64,000 bases of DNA, taken from positions 8,174,974-8,238,973 of the forward strand of contig NW_026262701.1 in the NCBI RefSeq assembly GCF_021869535.1, written 5' to 3'. This DNA is from Mytilus californianus. Lineage: Eukaryota; Mollusca; Bivalvia; Mytilida; Mytilidae. The translations under genes were made by a program, and so were the position numbers. Of this stretch, positions 29,101-44,100 are shown piece by piece (the first letter of the stretch is position 1; every line of letters starts with the position of its first letter). The notes below the pieces were generated by a model. It was not told where the DNA came from. It ran no database searches and saw only the letters and a list, made by a program, of their open reading frames with translations.

Positions 29101-32100
29101 TATTTTGGTTTTTAGAAGCCCAAACTTGGTAGTTGAAATTGTTCTAATTCAACGCCACAATTCAGCACCCAAAGTTCAGATATAAAAATTGCCACATTTT
29201 TTATAATTGGTATCATATGGCTTTGAAACTTTGTAAACTGTTTTATAATACACTAAGCTTAAATCATGCCAAGTTTTATTAGAATTGGTCAAGTTTTAGA
29301 CCCCTAATAGGCCCAAGACCACAATTTATGATCCCGCTTTTCGTTGTCCACGAATATAGTTCCTTTTAATTAGAGTGTATTTTTTCTTAATTTTTTTTCT
29401 TTCCTTTCCTCACTCATTTCTTAGTTTTTTTGGGGTGGAAATAAAAGAAGAGAGGTGAAATAAACTTTTGGATGTAGTATTTTAACTGATTTTGATATGG
29501 AAAGAGTGATTAGGCCAGGTGCAAAAAGGTGATATTTACAGTTTTCGGAACATCTCTTGACTTGTCCATAGGGGTATGGATGTGTATTGGCTAAATTTGT
29601 AAGAGTCATTGGTTCAATCTTTCTGAATTTTGTATATATTTTTGGACTAGTACTATACATTACACACACAAAAGATTTGACAAAAATGCATGGTGCAATT
29701 TTTTTAATGAAACAAAACGTTACAAAGAACTAATAGGGGAATTTAATTGTGGTCTGTGGCCTAAGAGGTGAATTCAGGAAATATTGAATTTGTACTTTGA
29801 CAACTTCCCTGAATGATCTATTGGTATTAATTTGTCAAACTACATGAGAATAAATGATTTCCACTTTTATTTGATAGAAATTTTGTAAAAAAGTGACATT
29901 TCAGCCTACATGCCAAAAATTGAGCTTTTTCAGTTGTTTCAATATTTTTACAAAAGTAGCATGCTTACTTTCTCTCTGACAGATTTTTCTGGTTTTCTAT
30001 TTGTGTTTGTGGTATCTAATGTAGATGTTTAACTCATTTTTGAACACTGAACACAAAAAAAAGTAGATAAAATCAGAATAAGAGTGCAAAATGTGCTGCT
30101 TTAATGGTCTTAGTCTAACGGTCAGTATGAAGCAAGTGAAAAATGAGGTTCTATGCACATACAAGTTGAATTCCTTTAAGCAGATTTCACTGAATCTGTA
30201 TCAAAAGCACTTATTTCTGGTTGTTTGACCTTGTCTGTTTCACAGACTACCTTTATTTTCTTTTGTTTGATAGCTAGTGGTTAAAATATTGGCCTTTTGA
30301 GGCTGAAATTTCATGCCGGTTTTAAAAAGTAAAGTAAATAACTTTGCATCAAATCATACTGTCTACATATATAGTTGAAAGTGACAGTCTTGTTACATCC
30401 AGACTCCATGTTTTATCATATCTAAACAAAGATTTGAGCAAAAAGAAGCATATCTCGATCTCCCATATCATTTATATGCTTTTTAATATGCAAATGTGGA
30501 GAACGACCTAAATTGACAACCTGTTTTTTTAAGCTTGACATTGCTGAAGACCATTTTATTCACATGTGTTATGCTATTTGAAACTTATATTTCCATTAAA
30601 AGTACATTTATAACATGTAAAAGGTTTTTTTATAACTTAACAACTTCAGAAAATTGTGGTAAGTGAAAAATATTACATTTCATATAAGGCCTCACTTCAT
30701 TTGAAAACCTCCATTTTTTGGCACAGGCTCATATAAAATTTACTTCTGGCCATTTTTTATAAGTCTGAAACATGAAGTATGCTATCTGTTTCTTTTAATA
30801 GGTGATAACTTATACATAGAGACACTAAAAAGTGTAAGTTTTGGTATATTTTGGTTTTTAGAAGCCCAAACTTGGTAGTTGAAATTGTTCTAATTCAACG
30901 CCACAATTCAGCACCCAAAGTTCAGATATAAAAATTGCCACATTTTTTATAATTGGTATCATATGGCTTTGAAACTTTGTAAACTGTTTTATAATACACT
31001 AAGCTTAAATCATGCCAAGTTTTATTAGAATTGGTCAAGTTTTAGACCCCTAATAGGCCCAAGACCACAATTAATGATCCCGCTTTTCGTTGTCCACGAA
31101 TATAGTTCCTTTTAATTAGAGTGTATTTTTTCTTAATTTTTTTTCTTTCCTTTCCTCACTCATTTCTTAGTTTTTTTGGGGTGGAAATAAAAGAAGAGAG
31201 GTGAAATAAACTTTTGGATGTAGTATTTTAACTGATTTTGATATGGAAAGAGTGATTAGGCCAGGTGCAAAAAGGTGATATTTACAGTTTTCGGAACATC
31301 TCTTGACTTGTCCATAGGGGTATGGATGTGTATTGGCTAAATTTGTAAGAGTCATTGGTTCAATCTTTCTGAATTTTGTATATATTTTTGGACTAGTACT
31401 ATACATTACACACACAAAAGATTTGACAAAAATGCATGGTGCAATTTTTTTAATGAAACAAAACGTTACAAAGAACTAATAGGGGAATTTAATTGTGGTC
31501 TGTGGCCTAAGAGGTGAATTCAGGAAATATTGAATTTGTACTTTGACAACTTCCCTGAATGATCTATTGGTATTAATTTGTCAAACTACATGAGAATAAA
31601 TGATTTCCACTTTTATTTGATAGAAATTTTGTAAAAAAGTGACATTTCAGCCTACATGCCAAAAATTGAGCTTTTTCAGTTGTTTCAATATTTTTACAAA
31701 AGTAGCATGCTTACTTTCTATCTGACAGATTTTTCTGGTTTTCTATTTGTGTTTGTGGTATCTAATGTAGATGTTTAACTCATTTTTGAACACTGAACAC
31801 AAAAAAAAGTAGATAAAATCAGAATAAGAGTGCAAAATGTGCTGCTTTAATGGTCTTAGTCTAACGGTCAGTATGAAGCAAGTGAAAAATGAGGTTCTAT
31901 GCACATACAAGTTGAATTCCTTTAAGCAGATTTCACTGAATCTGTATCAAAAGCACTTATTTCTGGTTGTTTGACCTTGTCTGTTTCACAGACTACCTTT
32001 ATTTTCTTTTGTTTGATAGCTAGTGGTTAAAATATTGGCCTTTTGAGGCTGAAATTTCATGCCGGTTTTAAAAAGTAAAGTAAATAACTTTGCATCAAAT

Positions 32101-35100
32101 CATACTGTCTACATATATAGTTGAAAGTGACAGTCTTGTTACATCCAGACTCCATGTTTTATCATATCTAAACAAAGATTTGAGCAAAAAGAAGCATATC
32201 TCGATCTCCCATATCATTTATATGCTTTTTAATATGCAAATGTGGAGAACGACCTAAATTGACAACCTGTTTTTTTAAGCTTGACATTGCTGAAGACCAT
32301 TTTATTCACATGTGTTATGCTATTTGAAACTTATATTTCCATTAAAAGTACATTTATAACATGTAAAAGGTTTTTTTATAACTTAACAACTTCAGAAAAT
32401 TGTGGTAAGTGAAAAATATTACATTTCATATAAGGCCTCACTTCATTTGAAAACCTCCATTTTTTGGCACAGGCTCATATAAAATTTACTTCTGGCCATT
32501 TTTTATAAGTCTGAAACATGAAGTATGCTATCTGTTTCTTTTAATAGGTGATAACTTATACATAGAGACACTAAAAAGTGTAAGTTTTGGTATATTTTGG
32601 TTTTTAGAAGCCCAAACTTGGTAGTTGAAATTGTTCTAATTCAACGCCACAATTCAGCACCCAAAGTTCAGATATAAAAATTGCCACATTTTTTATAATT
32701 GGTATCATATGGCTTTGAAACTTTGTAAACTGTTTTATAATACACTAAGCTTAAATCATGCCAAGTTTTATTAGAATTGGTCAAGTTTTAGACCCCTAAT
32801 AGGCCCAAGACCACAATTAATGATCCCGCTTTTCGTTGTCCACGAATATAGTTCCTTTTAATTAGAGTGTATTTTTTCTTAATTTTTTTTCTTTCCTTTC
32901 CTCACTCATTTCTTAGTTTTTTTGGGGTGGAAATAAAAGAAGAGAGGTGAAATAAACTTTTGGATGTAGTATTTTAACTGATTTTGATATGGAAAGAGTG
33001 ATTAGGCCAGGTGCAAAAAGGTGATATTTACAGTTTTCGGAACATCTCTTGACTTGTCCATAGGGGTATGGATGTGTATTGGCTAAATTTGTAAGAGTCA
33101 TTGGTTCAATCTTTCTGAATTTTGTATATATTTTTGGACTAGTACTATACATTACACACACAAAAGATTTGACAAAAATGCATGGTGCAATTTTTTTAAT
33201 GAAACAAAACGTTACAAAGAACTAATAGGGGAATTTAATTGTGGTCTGTGGCCTAAGAGGTGAATTCAGGAAATATTGAATTTGTACTTTGACAACTTCC
33301 CTGAATGATCTATTGGTATTAATTTGTCAAACTACATGAGAATAAATGATTTCCACTTTTATTTGATAGAAATTTTGTAAAAAAGTGACATTTCAGCCTA
33401 CATGCCAAAAATTGAGCTTTTTCAGTTGTTTCAATATTTTTACAAAAGTAGCATGCTTACTTTCTCTCTGACAGATTTTTCTGGTTTTCTATTTGTGTTT
33501 GTGGTATCTAATGTAGATGTTTAACTCATTTTTGAACACTGAACACAAAAAAAAGTAGATAAAATCAGAATAAGAGTGCAAAATGTGCTGCTTTAATGGT
33601 CTTAGTCTAACGGTCAGTATGAAGCAAGTGAAAAATGAGGTTCTATGCACATACAAGTTGAATTCCTTTAAGCAGATTTCACTGAATCTGTATCAAAAGC
33701 ACTTATTTCTGGTTGTTTGACCTTGTCTGTTTCACAGACTACCTTTATTTTCTTTTGTTTGATAGCTAGTGGTTAAAATATTGGCCTTTTGAGGCTGAAA
33801 TTTCATGCCGGTTTTAAAAAGTAAAGTAAATAACTTTGCATCAAATCATACTGTCTACATATATAGTTGAAAGTGACAGTCTTGTTACATCCAGACTCCA
33901 TGTTTTATCATATCTAAACAAAGATTTGAGCAAAAAGAAGCATATCTCGATCTCCCATATCATTTATATGCTTTTTAATATGCAAATGTGGAGAACGACC
34001 TAAATTGACAACCTGTTTTTTTAAGCTTGACATTGCTGAAGACCATTTTATTCACATGTGTTATGCTATTTGAAACTTATATTTCCATTAAAAGTACATT
34101 TATAACATGTAAAAGGTTTTTTTATAACTTAACAACTTCAGAAAATTGTGGTAAGTGAAAAATATTACATTTCATATAAGGCCTCACTTCATTTGAAAAC
34201 CTCCATTTTTTGGCACAGGCTCATATAAAATTTACTTCTGGCCATTTTTTATAAGTCTGAAACATGAAGTATGCTATCTGTTTCTTTTAATAGGTGATAA
34301 CTTATACATAGAGACACTAAAAAGTGTAAGTTTTGGTATATTTTGGTTTTTAGAAGCCCAAACTTGGTAGTTGAAATTGTTCTAATTCAACGCCACAATT
34401 CAGCACCCAAAGTTCAGATATAAAAATTGCCACATTTTTTATAATTGGTATCATATGGCTTTGAAACTTTGTAAACTGTTTTATAATACACTAAGCTTAA
34501 ATCATGCCAAGTTTTATTAGAATTGGTCAAGTTTTAGACCCCTAATAGGCCCAAGACCACAATTAATGATCCCGCTTTTCGTTGTCCACGAATATAGTTC
34601 CTTTTAATTAGAGTGTATTTTTTCTTAATTTTTTTTCTTTCCTTTCCTCACTCATTTCTTAGTTTTTTTGGGGTGGAAATAAAAGAAGAGAGGTGAAATA
34701 AACTTTTGGATGTAGTATTTTAACTGATTTTGATATGGAAAGAGTGATTAGGCCAGGTGCAAAAAGGTGATATTTACAGTTTTCGGAACATCTCTTGACT
34801 TGTCCATAGGGGTATGGATGTGTATTGGCTAAATTTGTAAGAGTCATTGGTTCAATCTTTCTGAATTTTGTATATATTTTTGGACTAGTACTATACATTA
34901 CACACACAAAAGATTTGACAAAAATGCATGGTGCAATTTTTTTAATGAAACAAAACGTTACAAAGAACTAATAGGGGAATTTAATTGTGGTCTGTGGCCT
35001 AAGAGGTGAATTCAGGAAATATTGAATTTGTACTTTGACAACTTCCCTGAATGATCTATTGGTATTAATTTGTCAAACTACATGAGAATAAATGATTTCC

Positions 35101-38100
35101 ACTTTTATTTGATAGAAATTTTGTAAAAAAGTGACATTTCAGCCTACATGCCAAAAATTGAGCTTTTTCAGTTGTTTCAATATTTTTACAAAAGTAGCAT
35201 GCTTACTTTCTCTCTGACAGATTTTTCTGGTTTTCTATTTGTGTTTGTGGTATCTAATGTAGATGTTTAACTCATTTTTGAACACTGAACACAAAAAAAA
35301 GTAGATAAAATCAGAATAAGAGTGCAAAATGTGCTGCTTTAATGGTCTTAGTCTAACGGTCAGTATGAAGCAAGTGAAAAATGAGGTTCTATGCACATAC
35401 AAGTTGAATTCCTTTAAGCAGATTTCACTGAATCTGTATCAAAAGCACTTATTTCTGGTTGTTTGACCTTGTCTGTTTCACAGACTACCTTTATTTTCTT
35501 TTGTTTGATAGCTAGTGGTTAAAATATTGGCCTTTTGAGGCTGAAATTTCATGCCGGTTTTAAAAAGTAAAGTAAATAACTTTGCATCAAATCATACTGT
35601 CTACATATATAGTTGAAAGTGACAGTCTTGTTACATCCAGACTCCATGTTTTATCATATCTAAACAAAGATTTGAGCAAAAAGAAGCATATCTCGATCTC
35701 CCATATCATTTATATGCTTTTTAATATGCAAATGTGGAGAACGACCTAAATTGACAACCTGTTTTTTTAAGCTTGACATTGCTGAAGACCATTTTATTCA
35801 CATGTGTTATGCTATTTGAAACTTATATTTCCATTAAAAGTACATTTATAACATGTAAAAGGTTTTTTTATAACTTAACAACTTCAGAAAATTGTGGTAA
35901 GTGAAAAATATTACATTTCATATAAGGCCTCACTTCATTTGAAAACCTCCATTTTTTGGCACAGGCTCATATAAAATTTACTTCTGGCCATTTTTTATAA
36001 GTCTGAAACATGAAGTATGCTATCTGTTTCTTTTAATAGGTGATAACTTATACATAGAGACACTAAAAAGTGTAAGTTTTGGTATATTTTGGTTTTTAGA
36101 AGCCCAAACTTGGTAGTTGAAATTGTTCTAATTCAACGCCACAATTCAGCACCCAAAGTTCAGATATAAAAATTGCCACATTTTTTATAATTGGTATCAT
36201 ATGGCTTTGAAACTTTGTAAACTGTTTTATAATACACTAAGCTTAAACCATGCCAAGTTTTATTAGAATTGGTCAAGTTTTAGACCCCTAATAGGCCCAA
36301 GACCACAATTAATGATCCCGCTTTTCGTTGTCCACGAATATAGTTCCTTTTAATTAGAGTGTATTTTTTCTTAATTTTTTTTCTTTCCTTTCCTCACTCA
36401 TTTCTTAGTTTTTTTGGGGTGGAAATAAAAGAAGAGAGGTGAAATAAACTTTTGGATGTAGTATTTTAACTGATTTTGATATGGAAAGAGTGATTAGGCC
36501 AGGTGCAAAAAGGTGATATTTACAGTTTTCGGAACATCTCTTGACTTGTCCATAGGGGTATGGATGTGTATTGGCTAAATTTGTAAGAGTCATTGGTTCA
36601 ATCTTTCTGAATTTTGTATATATTTTTGGACTAGTACTATACATTACACACACAAAAGATTTGACAAAAATGCATGGTGCAATTTTTTTAATGAAACAAA
36701 ACGTTACAAAGAACTAATAGGGGAATTTAATTGTGGTCTGTGGCCTAAGAGGTGAATTCAGGAAATATTGAATTTGTACTTTGACAACTTCCCTGAATGA
36801 TCTATTGGTATTAATTTGTCAAACTACATGAGAATAAATGATTTCCACTTTTATTTGATAGAAATTTTGTAAAAAAGTGACATTTCAGCCTACATGCCAA
36901 AAATTGAGCTTTTTCAGTTGTTTCAATATTTTTACAAAAGTAGCATGCTTACTTTCTCTCTGACAGATTTTTCTGGTTTTCTATTTGTGTTTGTGGTATC
37001 TAATGTAGATGTTTAACTCATTTTTGAACACTGAACACAAAAAAAAGTAGATAAAATCAGAATAAGAGTGCAAAATGTGCTGCTTTAATGGTCTTAGTCT
37101 AACGGTCAGTATGAAGCAAGTGAAAAATGAGGTTCTATGCACATACAAGTTGAATTCCTTTAAGCAGATTTCACTGAATCTGTATCAAAAGCACTTATTT
37201 CTGGTTGTTTGACCTTGTCTGTTTCACAGACTACCTTTATTTTCTTTTGTTTGATAGCTAGTGGTTAAAATATTGGCCTTTTGAGGCTGAAATTTCATGC
37301 CGGTTTTAAAAAGTAAAGTAAATAACTTTGCATCAAATCATACTGTCTACATATATAGTTGAAAGTGACAGTCTTGTTACATCCAGACTCCATGTTTTAT
37401 CATATCTAAACAAAGATTTGAGCAAAAAGAAGCATATCTCGATCTCCCATATCATTTATATGCTTTTTAATATGCAAATGTGGAGAACGACCTAAATTGA
37501 CAACCTGTTTTTTTAAGCTTGACATTGCTGAAGACCATTTTATTCACATGTGTTATGCTATTTGAAACTTATATTTCCATTAAAAGTACATTTATAACAT
37601 GTAAAAGGTTTTTTTATAACTTAACAACTTCAGAAAATTGTGGTAAGTGAAAAATATTACATTTCATATAAGGCCTCACTTCATTTGAAAACCTCCATTT
37701 TTTGGCACAGGCTCATATAAAATTTACTTCTGGCCATTTTTTATAAGTCTGAAACATGAAGTATGCTATCTGTTTCTTTTAATAGGTGATAACTTATACA
37801 TAGAGACACTAAAAAGTGTAAGTTTTGGTATATTTTGGTTTTTAGAAGCCCAAACTTGGTAGTTGAAATTGTTCTAATTCAACGCCACAATTCAGCACCC
37901 AAAGTTCAGATATAAAAATTGCCACATTTTTTATAATTGGTATCATATGGCTTTGAAACTTTGTAAACTGTTTTATAATACACTAAGCTTAAACCATGCC
38001 AAGTTTTATTAGAATTGGTCAAGTTTTAGACCCCTAATAGGCCCAAGACCACAATTAATGATCCCGCTTTTCGTTGTCCACGAATATAGTTCCTTTTAAT

Positions 38101-41100
38101 TAGAGTGTATTTTTTCTTAATTTTTTTTCTTTCCTTTCCTCACTCATTTCTTAGTTTTTTTGGGGTGGAAATAAAAGAAGAGAGGTGAAATAAACTTTTG
38201 GATGTAGTATTTTAACTGATTTTGATATGGAAAGAGTGATTAGGCCAGGTGCAAAAAGGTGATATTTACAGTTTTCGGAACATCTCTTGACTTGTCCATA
38301 GGGGTATGGATGTGTATTGGCTAAATTTGTAAGAGTCATTGGTTCAATCTTTCTGAATTTTGTATATATTTTTGGACTAGTACTATACATTACACACACA
38401 AAAGATTTGACAAAAATGCATGGTGCAATTTTTTTAATGAAACAAAACGTTACAAAGAACTAATAGGGGAATTTAATTGTGGTCTGTGGCCTAAGAGGTG
38501 AATTCAGGAAATATTGAATTTGTACTTTGACAACTTCCCTGAATGATCTATTGGTATTAATTTGTCAAACTACATGAGAATAAATGATTTCCACTTTTAT
38601 TTGATAGAAATTTTGTAAAAAAGTGACATTTCAGCCTACATGCCAAAAATTGAGCTTTTTCAGTTGTTTCAATATTTTTACAAAAGTAGCATGCTTACTT
38701 TCTCTCTGACAGATTTTTCTGGTTTTCTATTTGTGTTTGTGGTATCTAATGTAGATGTTTAACTCATTTTTGAACACTGAACACAAAAAAAAGTAGATAA
38801 AATCAGAATAAGAGTGCAAAATGTGCTGCTTTAATGGTCTTAGTCTAACGGTCAGTATGAAGCAAGTGAAAAATGAGGTTCTATGCACATACAAGTTGAA
38901 TTCCTTTAAGCAGATTTCACTGAATCTGTATCAAAAGCACTTATTTCTGGTTGTTTGACCTTGTCTGTTTCACAGACTACCTTTATTTTCTTTTGTTTGA
39001 TAGCTAGTGGTTAAAATATTGGCCTTTTGAGGCTGAAATTTCATGCCGGTTTTAAAAAGTAAAGTAAATAACTTTGCATCAAATCATACTGTCTACATAT
39101 ATAGTTGAAAGTGACAGTCTTGTTACATCCAGACTCCATGTTTTATCATATCTAAACAAAGATTTGAGCAAAAAGAAGCATATCTCGATCTCCCATATCA
39201 TTTATATGCTTTTTAATATGCAAATGTGGAGAACGACCTAAATTGACAACCTGTTTTTTTAAGCTTGACATTGCTGAAGACCATTTTATTCACATGTGTT
39301 ATGCTATTTGAAACTTATATTTCCATTAAAAGTACATTTATAACATGTAAAAGGTTTTTTTATAACTTAACAACTTCAGAAAATTGTGGTAAGTGAAAAA
39401 TATTACATTTCATATAAGGCCTCACTTCATTTGAAAACCTCCATTTTTTGGCACAGGCTCATATAAAATTTACTTCTGGCCATTTTTTATAAGTCTGAAA
39501 CATGAAGTATGCTATCTGTTTCTTTTAATAGGTGATAACTTATACATAGAGACACTAAAAAGTGTAAGTTTTGGTATATTTTGGTTTTTAGAAGCCCAAA
39601 CTTGGTAGTTGAAATTGTTCTAATTCAACGCCACAATTCAGCACCCAAAGTTCAGATATAAAAATTGCCACATTTTTTATAATTGGTATCATATGGCTTT
39701 GAAACTTTGTAAACTGTTTTATAATACACTAAGCTTAAATCATGCCAAGTTTTATTAGAATTGGTCAAGTTTTAGACCCCTAATAGGCCCAAGACCACAA
39801 TTAATGATCCCGCTTTTCGTTGTCCACGAATATAGTTCCTTTTAATTAGAGTGTATTTTTTCTTAATTTTTTTTCTTTCCTTTCCTCACTCATTTCTTAG
39901 TTTTTTTGGGGTGGAAATAAAAGAAGAGAGGTGAAATAAACTTTTGGATGTAGTATTTTAACTGATTTTGATATGGAAAGAGTGATTAGGCCAGGTGCAA
40001 AAAGGTGATATTTACAGTTTTCGGAACATCTCTTGACTTGTCCATAGGGGTATGGATGTGTATTGGCTAAATTTGTAAGAGTCATTGGTTCAATCTTTCT
40101 GAATTTTGTATATATTTTTGGACTAGTACTATACATTACACACACAAAAGATTTGACAAAAATGCATGGTGCAATTTTTTTAATGAAACAAAACGTTACA
40201 AAGAACTAATAGGGGAATTTAATTGTGGTCTGTGGCCTAAGAGGTGAATTCAGGAAATATTGAATTTGTACTTTGACAACTTCCCTGAATGATCTATTGG
40301 TATTAATTTGTCAAACTACATGAGAATAAATGATTTCCACTTTTATTTGATAGAAATTTTGTAAAAAAGTGACATTTCAGCCTACATGCCAAAAATTGAG
40401 CTTTTTCAGTTGTTTCAATATTTTTACAAAAGTAGCATGCTTACTTTCTCTCTGACAGATTTTTCTGGTTTTCTATTTGTGTTTGTGGTATCTAATGTAG
40501 ATGTTTAACTCATTTTTGAACACTGAACACAAAAAAAAGTAGATAAAATCAGAATAAGAGTGCAAAATGTGCTGCTTTAATGGTCTTAGTCTAACGGTCA
40601 GTATGAAGCAAGTGAAAAATGAGGTTCTATGCACATACAAGTTGAATTCCTTTAAGCAGATTTCACTGAATCTGTATCAAAAGCACTTATTTCTGGTTGT
40701 TTGACCTTGTCTGTTTCACAGACTACCTTTATTTTCTTTTGTTTGATAGCTAGTGGTTAAAATATTGGCCTTTTGAGGCTGAAATTTCATGCCGGTTTTA
40801 AAAAGTAAAGTAAATAACTTTGCATCAAATCATACTGTCTACATATATAGTTGAAAGTGACAGTCTTGTTACATCCAGACTCCATGTTTTATCATATCTA
40901 AACAAAGATTTGAGCAAAAAGAAGCATATCTCGATCTCCCATATCATTTATATGCTTTTTAATATGCAAATGTGGAGAACGACCTAAATTGACAACCTGT
41001 TTTTTTAAGCTTGACATTGCTGAAGACCATTTTATTCACATGTGTTATGCTATTTGAAACTTATATTTCCATTAAAAGTACATTTATAACATGTAAAAGG

Positions 41101-44100
41101 TTTTTTTATAACTTAACAACTTCAGAAAATTGTGGTAAGTGAAAAATATTACATTTCATATAAGGCCTCACTTCATTTGAAAACCTCCATTTTTTGGCAC
41201 AGGCTCATATAAAATTTACTTCTGGCCATTTTTTATAAGTCTGAAACATGAAGTATGCTATCTGTTTCTTTTAATAGGTGATAACTTATACATAGAGACA
41301 CTAAAAAGTGTAAGTTTTGGTATATTTTGGTTTTTAGAAGCCCAAACTTGGTAGTTGAAATTGTTCTAATTCAACGCCACAATTCAGCACCCAAAGTTCA
41401 GATATAAAAATTGCCACATTTTTTATAATTGGTATCATATGGCTTTGAAACTTTGTAAACTGTTTTATAATACACTAAGCTTAAATCATGCCAAGTTTTA
41501 TTAGAATTGGTCAAGTTTTAGACCCCTAATAGGCCCAAGACCACAATTAATGATCCCGCTTTTCGTTGTCCACGAATATAGTTCCTTTTAATTAGAGTGT
41601 ATTTTTTCTTAATTTTTTTTCTTTCCTTTCCTCACTCATTTCTTAGTTTTTTTGGGGTGGAAATAAAAGAAGAGAGGTGAAATAAACTTTTGGATGTAGT
41701 ATTTTAACTGATTTTGATATGGAAAGAGTGATTAGGCCAGGTGCAAAAAGGTGATATTTACAGTTTTCGGAACATCTCTTGACTTGTCCATAGGGGTATG
41801 GATGTGTATTGGCTAAATTTGTAAGAGTCATTGGTTCAATCTTTCTGAATTTTGTATATATTTTTGGACTAGTACTATACATTACACACACAAAAGATTT
41901 GACAAAAATGCATGGTGCAATTTTTTTAATGAAACAAAACGTTACAAAGAACTAATAGGGGAATTTAATTGTGGTCTGTGGCCTAAGAGGTGAATTCAGG
42001 AAATATTGAATTTGTACTTTGACAACTTCCCTGAATGATCTATTGGTATTAATTTGTCAAACTACATGAGAATAAATGATTTCCACTTTTATTTGATAGA
42101 AATTTTGTAAAAAAGTGACATTTCAGCCTACATGCCAAAAATTGAGCTTTTTCAGTTGTTTCAATATTTTTACAAAAGTAGCATGCTTACTTTCTCTCTG
42201 ACAGATTTTTCTGGTTTTCTATTTGTGTTTGTGGTATCTAATGTAGATGTTTAACTCATTTTTGAACACTGAACACAAAAAAAAGTAGATAAAATCAGAA
42301 TAAGAGTGCAAAATGTGCTGCTTTAATGGTCTTAGTCTAACGGTCAGTATGAAGCAAGTGAAAAATGAGGTTCTATGCACATACAAGTTGAATTCCTTTA
42401 AGCAGATTTCACTGAATCTGTATCAAAAGCACTTATTTCTGGTTGTTTGACCTTGTCTGTTTCACAGACTACCTTTATTTTCTTTTGTTTGATAGCTAGT
42501 GGTTAAAATATTGGCCTTTTGAGGCTGAAATTTCATGCCGGTTTTAAAAAGTAAAGTAAATAACTTTGCATCAAATCATACTGTCTACATATATAGTTGA
42601 AAGTGACAGTCTTGTTACATCCAGACTCCATGTTTTATCATATCTAAACAAAGATTTGAGCAAAAAGAAGCATATCTCGATCTCCCATATCATTTATATG
42701 CTTTTTAATATGCAAATGTGGAGAACGACCTAAATTGACAACCTGTTTTTTTAAGCTTGACATTGCTGAAGACCATTTTATTCACATGTGTTATGCTATT
42801 TGAAACTTATATTTCCATTAAAAGTACATTTATAACATGTAAAAGGTTTTTTTATAACTTAACAACTTCAGAAAATTGTGGTAAGTGAAAAATATTACAT
42901 TTCATATAAGGCCTCACTTCATTTGAAAACCTCCATTTTTTGGCACAGGCTCATATAAAATTTACTTCTGGCCATTTTTTATAAGTCTGAAACATGAAGT
43001 ATGCTATCTGTTTCTTTTAATAGGTGATAACTTATACATAGAGACACTAAAAAGTGTAAGTTTTGGTATATTTTGGTTTTTAGAAGCCCAAACTTGGTAG
43101 TTGAAATTGTTCTAATTCAACGCCACAATTCAGCACCCAAAGTTCAGATATAAAAATTGCCACATTTTTTATAATTGGTATCATATGGCTTTGAAACTTT
43201 GTAAACTGTTTTATAATACACTAAGCTTAAATCATGCCAAGTTTTATTAGAATTGGTCAAGTTTTAGACCCCTAATAGGCCCAAGACCACAATTAATGAT
43301 CCCGCTTTTCGTTGTCCACGAATATAGTTCCTTTTAATTAGAGTGTATTTTTTCTTAATTTTTTTTCTTTCCTTTCCTCACTCATTTCTTAGTTTTTTTG
43401 GGGTGGAAATAAAAGAAGAGAGGTGAAATAAACTTTTGGATGTAGTATTTTAACTGATTTTGATATGGAAAGAGTGATTAGGCCAGGTGCAAAAAGGTGA
43501 TATTTACAGTTTTCGGAACATCTCTTGACTTGTCCATAGGGGTATGGATGTGTATTGGCTAAATTTGTAAGAGTCATTGGTTCAATCTTTCTGAATTTTG
43601 TATATATTTTTGGACTAGTACTATACATTACACACACAAAAGATTTGACAAAAATGCATGGTGCAATTTTTTTAATGAAACAAAACGTTACAAAGAACTA
43701 ATAGGGGAATTTAATTGTGGTCTGTGGCCTAAGAGGTGAATTCAGGAAATATTGAATTTGTACTTTGACAACTTCCCTGAATGATCTATTGGTATTAATT
43801 TGTCAAACTACATGAGAATAAATGATTTCCACTTTTATTTGATAGAAATTTTGTAAAAAAGTGACATTTCAGCCTACATGCCAAAAATTGAGCTTTTTCA
43901 GTTGTTTCAATATTTTTACAAAAGTAGCATGCTTACTTTCTCTCTGACAGATTTTTCTGGTTTTCTATTTGTGTTTGTGGTATCTAATGTAGATGTTTAA
44001 CTCATTTTTGAACACTGAACACAAAAAAAAGTAGATAAAATCAGAATAAGAGTGCAAAATGTGCTGCTTTAATGGTCTTAGTCTAACGGTCAGTATGAAG

